The notes under the pieces: generated by a model
What the model was told of the DNA's origin: nothing
Databases searched by the model: none
The model's input: only the letters and a program-made list of their open reading frames with translations
Made by a program: the position numbers and the translations under genes
NCBI GenBank assembly: GCA_949126835.1
Contig: OX421494.1
Span: 6,695,337 to 6,759,336, forward strand
From: Anisus vortex
Taxonomy: Eukaryota > Mollusca > Gastropoda > Planorbidae
Length of the DNA: 64,000 nt
Direction of reading: 5' to 3'
Shown here: positions 51,711 to 64,000 of the stretch, one piece after another
How the letters are laid out: every line of letters starts with the position of its first letter
How positions within the stretch are numbered: position 1 is the stretch's first letter

Positions 51711-51839
51711 ATGCCGCGTGTTTGTCTCGACCGCAACGACAGTGCTGTCAATTCTACAGTTTTAGGCACATACACAACTATGGGCATTTTCTTCAAATCA
51801 AGTCGAAGCATCCGGAAAATGGTGAAGTTTTATTTACTA
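51711..51839 (+). other. Possible divergent first exon
   Basis: A frame starting ATGCCGCGTGTTTGTCTC and running about 43 codons leads into a consensus donor (TTT|GTAAGTCT) near 51840. It begins 97 bp from the FOXK start codon on the other strand. The peptide is not recognisable. It may be a non-coding divergent transcript or chance. No following exon was identified. Confidence 0.25.
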
Positions 51840-53361
51840 TTTGTAAGTCTTACAAATTTTTATTTAAATTTAATACATTAGGCTATATAGGCTATATTTT
51901 GGGTTATTTTTAGGCTTTATACTTTATGACTATATGATCTTATTTATAATCGTACCTGGTGATTTGAATCGAGGACTCTATAGGCTTACTATTTTACCGC
52001 TTTTTTACTTTTAAGCTTATGACTTATGACCATCAATTAATGACGATCTAGCGTGTTCGGCATCTCATAGGTACATGCTCTACGACGCGTACCCCCCCCC
52101 CCTTTTTTTTTTTTGTTTACGGAATTTCCCCGGATCAGTGACTCGTATACCGGTACTTGATTTTCGCTAGGTACTAGGTAGTATAAATAAAGATTCTAAT
52201 AACACTGGACTTGGCGATACGGGTAAGACTACTGTTGCGCCTTTATATGTATTCCTCCCCACCGAGTTTCGGTGGACTCTCGCTTGTGCAATATGATATT
52301 CTCGAATACAGCTAATTAAATTAATAATAATTACATTCAACTCTTGGATATATTCAGATTTGCAATAACAACATTAAAAATGGTAGCTATCTCGAGTTTT
52401 GGAGTAGATGATTGGGAAAACTAGACATATGGGTTATCTTTGAAGCAAACTATTAATATTTAAACGAATCTAAAACAAAAGTTTACGAATTTACAATCTC
52501 AGAGTTGGCAATACTGCTCAGCGCTCGCAGACAGCATACCAGTGACCTATTTGGTGCATGACCCACATTTACATTCAAACATTTCTTTCTTCTGCCTGGG
52601 TAAAAAACAACAACAATGCAATCCTACTGTGCTAAAACTATAGTACTAAATAGTACGGTACAATCATTGTACATTAATTTTAGTCTTTTAAACCAATCCT
52701 TAAATCGAATAGTCGCAGCAACTGAAGACATCCAATACTCAAATTTATTATAATTTAGAGTATTTAATTAATTTATTGTAATTATTTGTGATAGTGTATA
52801 GATCTATATAGATTTACTCTAGATCTAGATCTAGGCCCATTTTATTGACATTTCAGGATTTATACGTTGTTGTTTTTTACCATGTTTTACACACACAAAG
52901 AAAAGAAAAGATTATGTTTGTGTTTACAAATAAAAGTATAAAAAAAGAGACAATGCGTAGATCTATATATAACTTATATTTATAACTCATTATTTCAAGA
53001 TTTAGGCTACGTTAGTTAACATTTAACATGCTTTAGACCCCTGGGTCAGTTAATAATGCTACATTTATTTGATTTTTAATAGGCCTATTTGTTTATTATA
53101 TCACCTAACCCTAGCCTATAGAGTAGAGTAATGTCCGTGTTCTTAGTTGTGTGTTAAAAGCGCTCTGAGCTTACATTATGTTTGTTGGCAGCGCTTTACA
53201 AATATTATTATTATTATTATTTAGGCCTACATAGATCTACTAGCTCAACTGAGTTGATCACATTTTCTGTTAGGCCTATGTATTATCAATTATTTTTTTA
53301 AAGCCTAAGTTAAAAGTCTGTCGGCTTGTTCGTATTCCCTACTAGGCCCTACAGACGCCTA
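51840..53361. other. Spacer, includes an interspersed repeat
   Basis: No gene recognised. It is AT-rich with a run of C followed by T near 52092. An interspersed repeat lies at 53150-53222 and TAGGCCTA-type words cluster at 53080-53280. Confidence 0.5.
53150..53222 (-). repeat. Interspersed repeat with AGCTCAGAGCGC core, copy 3
   Basis: It is the inverted match of 19767-19846 (GCGCTCTGAGCTTACATTAT, TTGTTGGCAGCGC), here with a clean ATT repeat tail, which supports a retroposon 3' end. Confidence 0.82.
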
Positions 53362-53659
53362 CAGTGATTCTCAAAGTGGTAGTCCGCGGTCAGATGCCGG
53401 CCCGTGAGCCTCGGTGGCCGGTCGGCAAAGGGTGTATAAACTTTCATTGGTAGTAGGCATAATAAGTAACGTACAGCATGCTATGATTACTGTTCGGTAA
53501 TTGACCGGGCGGAGTTTTAAAAAAAAGGTGTGTTTGCCCAATACATTGCTCATACAACTTTTGTACAAGAATACCAATCAAAGCAGCGCCATGAGAGTCG
53601 TGCCACCAAAATAAATATTAAGCTTATATCATCAACGCATGTGAACAATAAGCTTAGTG

Positions 53660-54190
53660 AAGTTCATCATCAGACCCGTGACTTTCGTCGTGGGGGTGCT
53701 ACGACGATGCGCGCAACCAGAAATATCCATTCGTCCCGGTCAGAGGCTGTTTGCAGAAGCGTATCAAGAGGTAGTTTGGTCCACTCTTTCAGGTTGTCCA
53801 AGCACTTCATTTTCTGGCGACCTTTTCTGTTGCACTGTGGCCGAGCCGGCAGCGCGTTCGGTTGGCATATCGAAGGTCATGGGTTCGAATTCTGGTGAAG
53901 GCTAATATTTGTTTCCCTGGTCTGGAGGGTGTCCCTGAGTCTACCCAGCTCTGATGGTACCGGACTTTAGTTGGGATAAAGTAAAGGCATTATACTGGCC
54001 ACACAATCCCTCAGTATGCCGTGGCCACAGAAACTGGTGAACGCTGCTTCACCGGCCGGATCAATTTGGTCCGACGGGATACTTAATTTACTTTGCTGCG
54101 GGCTCCTTCCACTGTACCTTGTAGGATGGTTTTGGCCTTACGTTACACTGCCATATAAGCATAGTATGACCAAACCATCTCAGATTTCAA
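53660..54190 (-). mobile_element. LINE C-terminal remnant, split by a SINE
   Basis: On the minus strand the frame reads LRWFGHTMLIWQ and KEPAA (about 54096-54190), then after the SINE QKMKCLDNLKEWTKLPLDTL and RIVVAPPRRKSRV with a stop (53660-53825). This is the usual C-terminal tail of RTE-like LINE polyproteins. The reverse transcriptase core is absent. Confidence 0.8.
53831..54091 (+). mobile_element. SINE copy inserted in the LINE remnant
   Basis: It has a tRNA-like head (GTGGCCGAGCCGGCAGCGCG and ATGGGTTCGAATTCTGG) with A- and B-box motifs, the ACCCAGCTCTGATGG block, and GTGGCCACAGAAACTGGTGA near the 3' end. It interrupts the LINE coding region, so it is younger than the LINE. Confidence 0.9.
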
Positions 54191-54421
54191 AAGTTTTCAA
54201 ATTGCGAACAGAGCTTCACACTGTTTCTCGCCTGGACAAAAAAACAAACTTGATTGGTATTTCGTAATGTGGATTGGAAAGCCAAGTTTGCCTACTTGGC
54301 AGATATCTTCACCATCTTCAATGAGTTCAATGCACGTAGTAATAAATCGTGGTGACGTCATGCTTTATAGTGGCCGACAAGCTCAGTGGACAGATTAGAA
54401 AGATAGAAGCACGGATAACAA

Positions 54422-54502
54422 TTAACCCTTCCCGTACCGACCTACTTCTATCTATGCTGCCTTCAGTTCCGCTATATACGCGCCCGGGACTGTAAGGGTT
54501 AA
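54422..54502. mobile_element. Possible 81-bp TTAA micro-element
   Basis: The segment begins TTAACCCTT and ends AAGGGTTAA, with TTAA at each border. The inner inverted similarity is weak beyond 9 bp, so this may be chance. Confidence 0.35.
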
Positions 54503-55528
54503 GTAGTAAGGTTGTCTCGGTATATTTTACAACTTGCCAGAAACAATCGCTTATGCAGGAGACGTTTTAGATGTTCCGTCCTTATGAAATTAATGTTAAT
54601 TGATCGTTTTGAGTGTTGAGCTAGACGGTTCAACATCAGATTACCTTACCCAAAGATTCAAAGAAAATGAACCAGAAAAATAAAGTTAGCCCTATTTAGC
54701 ATGGAAAGATTATTTAACTGTCCCTTTTCAATTGTTGGAACTATATAATCTTATAGCTGCTGACAAATTATTGAAAATTGTGTTCAGTTGTGCAACGGCG
54801 ACATCATTTGCAGCTTTTTGGATTCATTGAAAGTGAAAATGACCTAAACTTGCGGTACTTGCTGTGAACTATCTTCTCCCATTTTCTTCATATTACCTTT
54901 GCGAGGAAGATCACATCCTTAACAATGAAACTAGAAATAGAATAGGTTACAGGAATAAATATCATCATAGACAGAAAAAGAAAGTGAAAAGGAGATGGCT
55001 GGGACACAATCTTCGCTTTGACAGAAAAATAAGGTTATCTAGCATAGCTTCAAGCTGGACACTAACAGGAAAAGAGAATTAAAGAGAAGAAGACCACTGG
55101 GAACATGTAGAAATAAGAACCAAGTGAAAGATTTTCGCTCCGTTTGTGTGTGTGCGTACCGGTATCTTAAAATGTCTGCAATAGTTGAACTCAACTTGAC
55201 ACCCTTTACGGATTGCCGACCGGCCGTGGACTCACCGGTACGGGTCCGCAGACCACCACTTTGAGATGTACTGGCGGTCGACACTGTGGCAGTGCAATAT
55301 TATTTCTTTAACATCATATAATTTTTCTTTCAGTAAATGATTCGAGAATTTATGTGATAAAATATTTGTTTTTCAAAAGTGCAGTTTGAAATTGTGTACG
55401 GTGCTAGTTCAGATTTAGCCTGTGCCCCCCCCCCCTTTTTTTTTAGTTACACATTAGGCTTTCCCTTCCCCTAATTTGCACTAATAGGCCCATAGCCCCC
55501 ACCCTCCCGGACCTTGCAATATTGGCTA

Positions 55529-55813
55529 GTAATACTAGTAAAGTAGGCCTACCCTTCGGACCAAACTGATCATAGGGCTGGTGAAGCAGCGTTCACCAGT
55601 TTCTGTGGCCACCGCCTACTAGTGGATGTGTGGCCATCACAATACCCAGCCGCCTTTACTTTACCCCAACTAATGTCAGGTACCCATCAGAGCTGGGTAG
55701 ACTCGGGGACACCCTCAAGTCTTGAGAAAAAATTCTAGCCTCCACCAGGATTCGAACCCAGGACCTTCGGATCGCCAGTCGAACGCGCTGCGCAGCTCGG
55801 CTACCGAGCCCCA
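55529..55813 (-). mobile_element. SINE copy, full length
   Basis: A 14-bp duplication flanks it, TGCAATATTGGCTA (55515-55528) and TGCAATTTTGGCTA (55814-55827), with one difference. In complement it has the tRNA-like head (GGTAGCCGAGC, CTGGGTTCGAATCCTGG), a full body and the tail. The B-box is closer to a tRNA consensus than in the other copies. Confidence 0.93.
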
Positions 55814-55827
55814 TGCAATTTTGGCTA

Positions 55828-57050
55828 CGCCACTGCAAAACTGGATTTATATATCATGTTCTCAGTGCCAAGTTTATTTGGTGGCCATTCTTCCGTTGCG
55901 GAATCTATTACCTCTTCTCTTGTTTTACCAAATAGAGGTGTAGGCCTATATTATCGTACTGAAGTTTCTAAATATAAAAGTAAACAGGGCCTTTACGGTT
56001 AAGACCACGTTAGTTTATGTGGCTGTTGAAGAAACTCGCCGGTTTCTATACCTACGGTAGGCCTACTCAAGGGCTGTCCCCCATGCTTAAACCCACCGGT
56101 GTACTATTGATGGCAGCGTATCGGTGGTTTACACACTTCGCCAGCTTTGAGGCGCATGGGTATAGAAGTGCAACTGCCCACCATTAGGGGATATCCATAC
56201 ATTTTTAGCACATTTAAAAAAAATCAAAAAGTCACACCTCCCCCCCCCCCAGTTGCATTAGGCCAATACATTTTTTTTACTTCCCTATGCACATATTATT
56301 TGCTTCTCTCCGGGTCTCCCCCTTCCCTTTTTGTAGTCATATATTCACAAGGCACTTGTTTTACAATTATTTTTTTTTCATAACGTGTTTACTCTCGTTG
56401 AAATTTATTAAAGAATGATTTTGGAGCTTTCACGTTTGAGACAAACGATCGCTTACATTAAAAACGAAGACCTTGCACTACAAACACTGCTTAGCGGCCT
56501 TGCTACACCGCAGTATAACAGATTTCTTAGCAGTGGCACTGTGTTCGTTTTTTTTTTAAATTATTTTCCCTTGTTAACCCCATCATGCAGTTATGAGTTC
56601 GAAGACCGATAGTGGATCTGCTAGGAAGAACATACACGTATAACAGTGGAGGTAAACAAACAAACAATTATGAAATATGACAATGGCTTAAATTACGTGT
56701 CTGCGACATCGCTAATGAGCGTACAGCATGCCGAAATCAACTACCAAGCTTATCTCCACCACCTTAAAAAATTACTAAAATCAGTCGATTTGGCTAAAGG
56801 CTTAACTAGGCTAGGCTGCAGAAGCAAAGACCTCAAATTTTAGAGAAAGTATAAAATATTATTTTTATTTTTTTGTTCTTTTCTTTCTCTTTAATATGTA
56901 GGCGAAAGCAGGCCTACACATAAGTTTATATCATATAGGCCTATAATTTTATAATATAATAGAACATAGGCTAGGCCTATATTCTTTGCGTTTTGCCAGG
57001 TAGGCCCTAAACGACTGGATGTTAGGAAAATTTTTTTTCTTATATCTTGA
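55828..57050. other. Spacer upstream of CFAP52
   Basis: No gene recognised. Includes a C-run near 56239 and several TAGGCCTA words (for example near 56060 and 56930). Confidence 0.5.
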
Positions 57051-57247
57051 AACGGATTAGAGTGAAGCCGGCTGGTCCAGCGGTTAGTTCACCGGACTGT
57101 CAACCAAAACCAACTGACACGTCGCGGGCGGGTTATTTCCCTGCCACCGAAAGATCCCTGTCGCCCTGCTGGAGTTTTGGGCCTAGTGGACGTACCGGTA
57201 ATAATCTTCTATCTAGAAGGAACGTCTGTAAACTTATAATTATAAGA
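57051..57247 (+). mobile_element. Second tRNA-derived SINE family, candidate
   Basis: The start GCCGGCTGGTCCAGCGGTTA looks like a tRNA 5' half with an A-box, and GCGGGTTATTTCCC resembles a degenerate B-box. The 3' part (AATAATCTTCTATCTAGAAG, then ACGTCTGTAA) recurs at 38939-38995. The family differs from the SINE at 34737-35008. Confidence 0.55.
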
Positions 57248-57465
57248 TTGTCCATAAGGATTGTCTTTATGTCATTGATTTTCAACGTTTCAGGTTACGA
57301 ACCGAGTTCAGTAAAGAATTCAGTTCGTAACCCGAGTTACCACTGTACTACAAGTCTACAATAGATATTATAAGCGAATGAACAATAACGATAACCGTAG
57401 TCAACATTTAAATACAGTTATCGAACATGATTCCAAGTGCCACAGTAAACGACAGCGCCATATTT

Positions 57466-57480
57466 GTTTTCCTTGGTAAC
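57466..57480 (+). promoter_or_regulatory. X-box-like RFX site upstream of CFAP52
   Basis: GTTTTCCTTGGTAAC matches the X-box pattern RYYNYY-N3-RRNRAC exactly, 48-62 bp before the CFAP52 start codon. This position is typical for ciliary genes. Confidence 0.65.
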
Positions 57481-57527
57481 CCTTGTTTGAATCGCTTCTA
57501 AGCTTCTTGAGCTAGTAAAATACAAGA

Positions 57528-60500
57528 ATGGCAGGCGACGATAACATTTTCGATACGAAAGAGTTAGAATTAGAAAGAGTAATTGGATTTAATGGTAAGA
57601 TGAAATTAGATAATCTAATGGTCTAATCTAAATTATATTTTACTTTTATTTTTTTCAATCTTTTATTATAAAAAAAAATCTACGGCCGACGATGATCGAT
57701 CTAGCAATCTAGCCGAGCGTCGCCGTCTACTCTAGCCTCTAGCCCTAGCACTCTACTAGGACTCTAGGCCTAGGCAACACTAGGCTAGCCTACGGCTACG
57801 GTACTTTGAATTTTCAGTAATTATAATATACATATACATGCTAACATAGCTGGATTGGCTTAACTGCTTAACTTAGTTTAGAAAAAACACTTTGGCGACT
57901 TTGCTAAATCATTTTATTTAGTCCTAATTAACTACACACTTGGACTTGCGTGTAAATAAACTGAGTGATTGTATTAAATTAAGTGGTCTATCATGGTCTA
58001 TTCTATGTTACACTATTCACTATTGTAAATGTAATAGGCCTAAGTAAAGTGTATGAAATTGACCTGTTACACAGACCAGAAACTTGAGTCAATGTAAATG
58101 TTGGTGCTGGTTTTAATGTCCAGAAATGGTTTTGTTATTTCACTGTTGACACTGTCACAATCACAATGTAATCTTGGACCTTAATTTTAATGTTAGAGTA
58201 TATTACCATGCCATATATAAGTATAATAATACAATTTTTATTAAAATTATACATGAATATGAGGCCTTATTATGGCTTTTGTACAGCAATAAAATTAAGT
58301 TTGATTAGAACTTTTCAAAAGACAATAAAACTATATAACTATATTTACAAAGCCTTTATATTTATAATTATAAACTAAAAACATTTTTTTCTGTTGTTTT
58401 TTTTTAAGTTACTAATATTTCAGTTTGCTCTTACTTTTCTTTTTAAAGGTACTGTTTCAGGGGGTCTCATTGTTCATCCTGATAGGGAACATATTATTTA
58501 TCCACTTGGTTGCAATGTTATTATTGAGGATATAACTAAAGAGGCAAAGCAAAGTATTTTATCCAGCCACACCAACAATGTCACCTGCCTGGCAGTTTCT
58601 AATGATGGTCGTTACATTGTATCTGGACAGGAGACATATATGGGATTCAAGGTAAAGAGCAACAGGTTGCTAGTGAGGTCTAATTTTTCACCCAGTTGTT
58701 GTCTCTTGAAAATGAAAAAAACAAAACAACAGTGCTCATGAAGGTGTAAAACATATTTATCAGTATAGTAAGTCAATGTAAATGCTTGCTACAAATTCTG
58801 TAGTGGTTTATAAGTTTGCTCACAGCTTATCTTGTATGAAGCCCCAATGCCCCAATGGTGAAGATTACAATATATAGGAAGTGGCACTGCTCACTTTCTT
58901 GTTATCGATTCCCTTAATTAATTATGTGCAACCTTTTGTTTCAGATTATCAATTTCAATCTGTAATAGACATTTTATCGTAGTTTTTATTTTGGATATTA
59001 ACTAAATTTATCTGATTCAATGTTTATTGGTATACAAGATGGATGAAATGTAAAACACTTGTAAAATTACATTTAAATAACATAAATACATGTACAATAT
59101 TTTTAGAGGCATACATTTTGTAACTGAAATTGCAGGGTGAAGTGTTAGTGTAAATGTAAGTTAACTTGTTCTGCTTTTGTTCATAATTTTGATTTTGATT
59201 TCCCCATTTTATCTTTGATCCTTTTATGATTTATGAATTTTTATAATAAATAGTTTATTTTATGATGGTTTATTTTTGACAACATTTTTTACATTAATTT
59301 ATAAACAAATCTTTTAGAAAAAAATATCAAGTTTATAATAGTAGTTTTCAAAATGTAAAATATAATTATGGTATATGTATAATTTGCATTATCAAACATA
59401 TACATTTGTATCAATACTAATAAAGTTTTCTTTCTTAAAGCTTTCTTTAAAAAAATTATTATTATATACATAGTAATTATTTACAGCATTTAAAGGAAAG
59501 ATGTAACAATTTCTAATCTTTTGTTAAGAATTATGAATCTACAAATTGTGCTTATTTCATTATTCTACATTACAGTATATATTGTTTGATCCATGATATA
59601 TAGGCATGCATAACACTGTGGGACTATGCAACTAAAGCAATTGTTCAAAAATGGGAACTACACAAAGTGAAGGTGCAAGCCCTGGCTTTCTCAGCAAATG
59701 GGAAATATGTTTTTTCACTTGGTGGACAAGATGATGGCTCGTAAGTTTTTCAAGATAACAAATAATCAACATTAGCTTTGTGGACAGAAGAACAATATAT
59801 TATTTATATTATATTTATATATTTAATAGCAGCATTTAGATTATTGTTTACCTTTTGTTTAAAGTTGATCGTAATAAGTAAAAAAAAATAGGTAGCTAGA
59901 AGAAAAAATTAATCAGGGTAGGAAAATTAATTTGAAATTAAAGTCTTTAATGTTGTCATAGTAATAGTTTATTGTTAATACAAATGTTAAAAAGTAAGAA
60001 TTACAGTTAAGTAATTGGGTCTGAATTCTATTCACAACATACCTTCTTAAACAACAAAGCTTATAAATGAATACAGTTTTTGAAAGTGATTAAATATATT
60101 ATATATATATTTTTTTTATTTCCAGTGTTGTTGTTTGGGATATGGTAACAAAAGAACCAATCTGTGGTTCCCCTGCTCAAGTTATGAGCGCTGGCATCAC
60201 AACTTGTTTGGCAGCATCAAAAGTCAGTGACGATGTGTTTGTGACAGGAGGAGAGTATGTTGATCATATTGTTGACATAATTAATAGGACTATCAGTACT
60301 TTATTTTATGTATAAGGCTATTAAGAATTATGCAGGACCATGCAAAAAAGAACTAACACAGAAGCACATTGTACAGAAATTTAAACTGGTGGTGATGGAG
60401 GCCCTAGCAGAGCTGTTATATTTATATATGTTTAGATAATACTATTATTTATTTCTTGTTTAACTTAGACACAAAATATGTAATTCCCTTTTTCAGCAAC

Positions 60501-63500
60501 ACTCTGCGCATATGGACACTGGACAGAGAAAATCGTAAGATCAGGCCAATAAATACAACACTTGGTGGTGTCAAGCGTGTTATAACATGCATTGAGGTTA
60601 TTTTTTCTTTTCCCTTTTATTCTCATTAATATTGCAATTACATTTCAATAATGTCTAAGACATCTTTTACTGTGGCTTTTGTTTCTTTCTGAATTTAAGA
60701 CATGAAGATACAAGTAATGATTTTCTAATAGATGGTAATGAAATACTATCATATTGAGGCTCCCCTTTGTGCATATAAATTAGAAGCAACATATTATTGA
60801 GCTACAGTAATAAAGGCATTATGGTCTGCCAAACCACTTCTCACCCCCCCCCCCCCCCCTAACCTCCCAATGTTGGGAATACATTAAAAAAACATTTCTG
60901 ACAATGATAATTTCAGGGTTTATTGTTTCCATATAATCATAAATCCCGATTGGTGTATTACATATTACAAAGTATCAAATGTGAGTGTTAATGACTGGTT
61001 AAATATATTTAATCACTCTATTTTTTCTGATATTTTTTTTAGATGGTTGATGACCAGGACGAGAAAATGTCTTACTTTTTCTGTGGCACTACAACAGGGG
61101 ACATTTTGTGCATCAACAAAAACACAAATATTTTACAATTTGAAGTGCCGGCTAAAAATAAGTTCAGCCTTGGGGTTACAGCCCTATCCTTTGTTAAAAT
61201 GTCAGACAAAGGTTTCAACTTACTTGTTGGCACAGGCAGTGGTATTGTGGCCAATTATGATATTGGTGTGGCTTTTGAAAATGGTAACAGGGTGAAGGCC
61301 ATCTTCAAACACAGACAAGATGCACAGTAAGTTTAAATAAATAAAGTGCAATTTTGTTCATTTTAAAATTTACAATCAAATAGTATATAAGAACTTTGTG
61401 GTCAACGTCTTTAAAGGTAGAGAAAGAAAGACTCCTTTCATATTTTGAGCATCAGTCTGCACAACAGGCCCAATGAAAGTACTTAAGAAGTTATTTCAGA
61501 CACCTGAACTGTGAATCTGCTTTTCTTTAATAATTATGTCAAATATAATAGGTCAAGACAGTAGACTTTTCAGAGTTCACACATTTAGCTTGAGATGTTA
61601 TGTAAAAGAATAGCATGGCTGAAACACATTTACATTAGAGTGTAAATATAAAGGTGAATGGGACCTATATTTATTATTGCTTTGTACAGATAGAGATATT
61701 TGTCTACTTCTAGGCCTTGGAAACATGATGTTGAGACAAGTGCCATCACATCCATTGCCAAGAGAGGAGCTGGACATCAGGTAAGCAAAGACTGAAAAAT
61801 AGATGGATTTATTTCAATGATGAAAATGGAAAACGTAGATCCCTAAAACCAAATGGATTTTTTGTTAAACTTGTTAAACTTTATGTGCATATATACATTA
61901 CCCTTTATGTTAGGCCTACAAATGCTTCTTCTATACAGAAGATTATTGCATATATTTGGCTTTAGTTTATAAAATTGCATATACATTACTGTTCTAAATG
62001 ATGTTAGGTTACAGGTTTTCCTGGTTTATGGATTATATATTTATTCTAAACAATCTACGACAAAACTATGAAAATGTAATAGCAATGAAAAGAAAAAAGA
62101 TTTGCTCTATACTATAATATAAAAGAATGCTGTAGAGGCTGATGTTTTTTTTATTCTCTCACTCTCAGTTTTTTGTGGGAACAGCTCATTCTCAACTGTA
62201 CAAGTTCCAGTATTCAAATCTAACAGCTGAGCTAATTAAAACATGTCATTCAAGTCCTGTCAATGATGTTATTTTTCCATTGTAAGTAATTTTCTATTTA
62301 CAAATTATCTACCAGCCTTTTTAATTCAAACAAAAGTATCTATGTGAACATTTTTTTCCAAAGACAAACATTGTGATTTAAACACTTTTTTTTTCTCTCT
62401 CTTTTCATGCTTAAGACAATTAAAACGTATAATTTTTTTTTCTTCTGATTAATTAATTAGTTTATTAGCTTTTCTTCAACTTTGTTTCCTAAAAAGGCTT
62501 AAACAGCATTTTTTTTCATTTTACTTTTTAAAATATTTGAGTATTTATTATTAGCATTTCAATTGAAGTACTTTTGCCACTTAAAATAGTAATTCTTGCT
62601 GAATCAGTGCTTTTGCTACTTTGTGTTGTCTGGCAGTTTTAATTTACCATTCTGAAGGTCTTAGTTCAAATCCTGGTAATAACTATAAACGCCAGGATTT
62701 CCCCCCCAATGTCTTGAAGTTATACATGATTCTATACCTAGCTATGTTGGGTACCTGACACTAGTTGGGGAAAGTAAAGGCCACTGGATAATTTTGCCAA
62801 CCACACAATTAATCTTGCTTGGAATGGCCATCCGCTAAAATTGGTGAAAACTGCTTTTTAAGCACTATGAATCAAAACGATGTGAAAGGGACAGTTGCCA
62901 TTTATTATGATTCATATCAATAAAGACTCACTAGAACTAGAACAATTTCTAATGCAATTTCCAACTCAGGTTTTTATAATTATGATCCTTGGTATGATTT
63001 TTCTTCCAAACAGTGGTGTTTCTCAGCTAATCATAACTTGTCAGGAAGGAGAAATCAGAGTATGGAACTTATCATCTGGCAAAGAACTCAGAAGATTTGT
63101 TGTAGCTAACAAAACCTGCAATGCATTGGCAATATCACGTGATGGGAAAATAGTTGTTTCGGGTAAGAAACTGATGCTCTTAAGTCAGGATTATACACAT
63201 TTTAGGTTTATATTGAAAGTTGTAACAAGGTCATTTGTTAGCCATCGCAATACCTGCATGACATGGTGGCTTGTATGGCCATTGAAATGTCTCAAGTTTG
63301 GATACAGGTTAAGCACTTTAATTTTTTTCCAGGACTGGAGGATGTTTCTGAGTTTATCCATCTTTGATGTAACCTGACACAGGATGGGGAACAGTAAAGG
63401 TGGCTGGGCATTGTGCCTGCCTCAAAATCCCCCTTTTGTTTAGTTACTGAAACTGGTTAACATTTCACTACAAGCCACATGGGATACTTTACTTTATAAT

Positions 63501-63925
63501 TCCCACCTACTCTTTACTTCTGAAAACCTCTTGGACAAAAGGACATATTGGTATTGGATGCCTTGTAAAAATAAATGGATAAACTAGCTTGTACCAATCT
63601 ACTCCTTATAGATAAGATCACAATAGATATTCTCTCCTTTCTGACAGGTTTAATATGGTTCTCCAGAAGAACAGAGATTTTGCTGAAGCCATTTGAAACC
63701 AGTCTGTTGAACTTAATTACCTTTAGTTTTGTTTTAAATATTGTATAGAACTATCTTCTAATCTCAGGGTGGAATGATGGGAAAATTAGAATATTTGGAT
63801 TTCAAGCTAAAGACCTTTCACTGGAACTGAAGCATGTCGTTCTTGATGCCCACAACAAAGGTGTTACAGCTGTGGCCATGACCAGCACAGGAGACTGTAT
63901 TATTAGTGGAGGTGGGGAAGGCCAG
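57528..63925 (+). CDS. CFAP52: CFAP52 (WDR16), 3'-incomplete
   Basis: Ten exons give the first 469 residues in frame: 57528-57594, 58449-58651, 59604-59740, 60126-60254, 60497-60596, 61043-61326, 61714-61780, 62169-62281, 63014-63162, 63768-63925, all with GT-AG borders. CFAP52 is a WD-repeat protein inside the doublet microtubules of motile cilia and flagella. Family marks are LELERVIGFNG at the N-terminus, HPDREHIIYPLGC, SLGGQDDGSVVVW, FFCGTTTGDIL, KNKFSLGVTALSF and ISGGGEGQ at the end. Several WD-type ends (LWDY, VVVWD, LRIWTL, IRVWNL) mark beta-propeller blades. Vertebrate CFAP52 is about 620 residues, so about a quarter lies beyond the window. Introns 8 and 9 hold decayed SINEs. Confidence 0.95.
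62652..62890 (+). mobile_element. Old SINE in CFAP52 intron 8
   Basis: Block order matches the main SINE: TTAGTTCAAATCCTGGTA (B-box), GGGTACCTGACACTAGTTGG, CCAACCACACAATTAATC and AAATTGGTGAAAACTGCTT. It is heavily mutated. Confidence 0.75.
63260..63500 (+). mobile_element. Old SINE in CFAP52 intron 9
   Basis: It is recognisable from TCCAGGACTGGAGGATGTTT, AACAGTAAAGGTGGCTGG, TACTGAAACTGGTTAACA and GGGATACTTTACTTTAT. The tRNA-like head is too degraded to define. Confidence 0.7.
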
Positions 63926-64000
63926 GTAAGAACAAACACTGCTTCTTTAGGAGGGTAGATACATTATAAGGATGTCCTATATGCCTCTAAGTTTAAATAA

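Larger units (their letters stand above)
53362..55273. mobile_element. hAT-like element with nested LINE end and SINE
   Basis: The left end CAGTGATTCTCAAAGTGG and the complement of the right end CAGTACATCTCAAAGTGG continue with similar GTAGTCCGCGG/GTGGTCTGCGG, giving about 28 bp of imperfect inverted repeat in hAT style. The flanking 8-mers do not match convincingly. No hAT transposase is visible; the 1.9-kb interior holds a LINE 3' end and a SINE. Confidence 0.7.

Noticed and set aside
57047..57364. 105-residue frame upstream of CFAP52
   Set aside because: It runs through a tRNA-like SINE candidate and has no splice or homology support.

Overview
This is eukaryotic, AT-rich, intron-dense nuclear DNA, most likely from a mollusc and probably a gastropod. 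That assignment rests on protein content (SAFB-like, tektin-4, FOXK, CFAP52), RTE-like LINEs, a tRNA-derived SINE and a conspicuous excess of the palindrome TAGGCCTA; it is inference, not a database match. No bacterial operon, CRISPR array, rRNA or functional tRNA gene was seen.

Layout. (1) 1-6197: sequence upstream of the first recognised SAFB exon, mostly nested DNA transposons: a 345-bp MITE (969-1313), then a second hAT-like element (1395-5732) that was itself hit by a 3.4-kb ZBED5-type hAT (1573-5013, perfect 8-bp target duplication). (2) 6198-18306 (+): a SAFB-like nuclear RNA/DNA-binding protein gene, 16 exons, lacking only its 5' end. One intron carries a 4.8-kb composite: a 1.6-kb element with 15-bp terminal inverted repeats, containing a near-full-length RTE-like LINE. 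(3) 18307-26360: transposon-rich spacer with a decayed Ty3/gypsy fragment fused to a LINE endonuclease fragment, and a piggyBac-like TTAA element. (4) 26364-28535 (+): exons of a gene I cannot identify, ending exactly where a second, decayed copy of the 3' half of the SAFB gene begins (28547-32947). (5) 33651-38422 (-): complete tektin-4 gene, 7 coding exons, 456 aa. (6) 39974-45900: minisatellites and probable FOXK 3' untranslated or intergenic DNA. (7) 45910-51613 (-): complete FOXK gene (FHA plus forkhead), 8 coding exons, 642 aa. (8) 51620-57500: spacer with a hAT-like element, LINE remnant and SINEs. (9) 57528-63925 (+): CFAP52/WDR16, first 10 coding exons, running off the window.

Tektin-4 and CFAP52 are both axonemal proteins of motile cilia, and each has an RFX X-box-like motif within about 100 bp of its start codon. 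SAFB and FOXK are nuclear regulators. The clearest story is the transposon stratigraphy: paired empty and occupied sites between the two SAFB copies, plus intact target duplications, let the order of several insertions be read directly. I did not find a convincing new enzymatic or defence system. The best unexplained items are the unidentified gene at 26364-28535, the perfect 34-bp hairpin in FOXK intron 1, and the exact breakpoint of the SAFB partial duplication.
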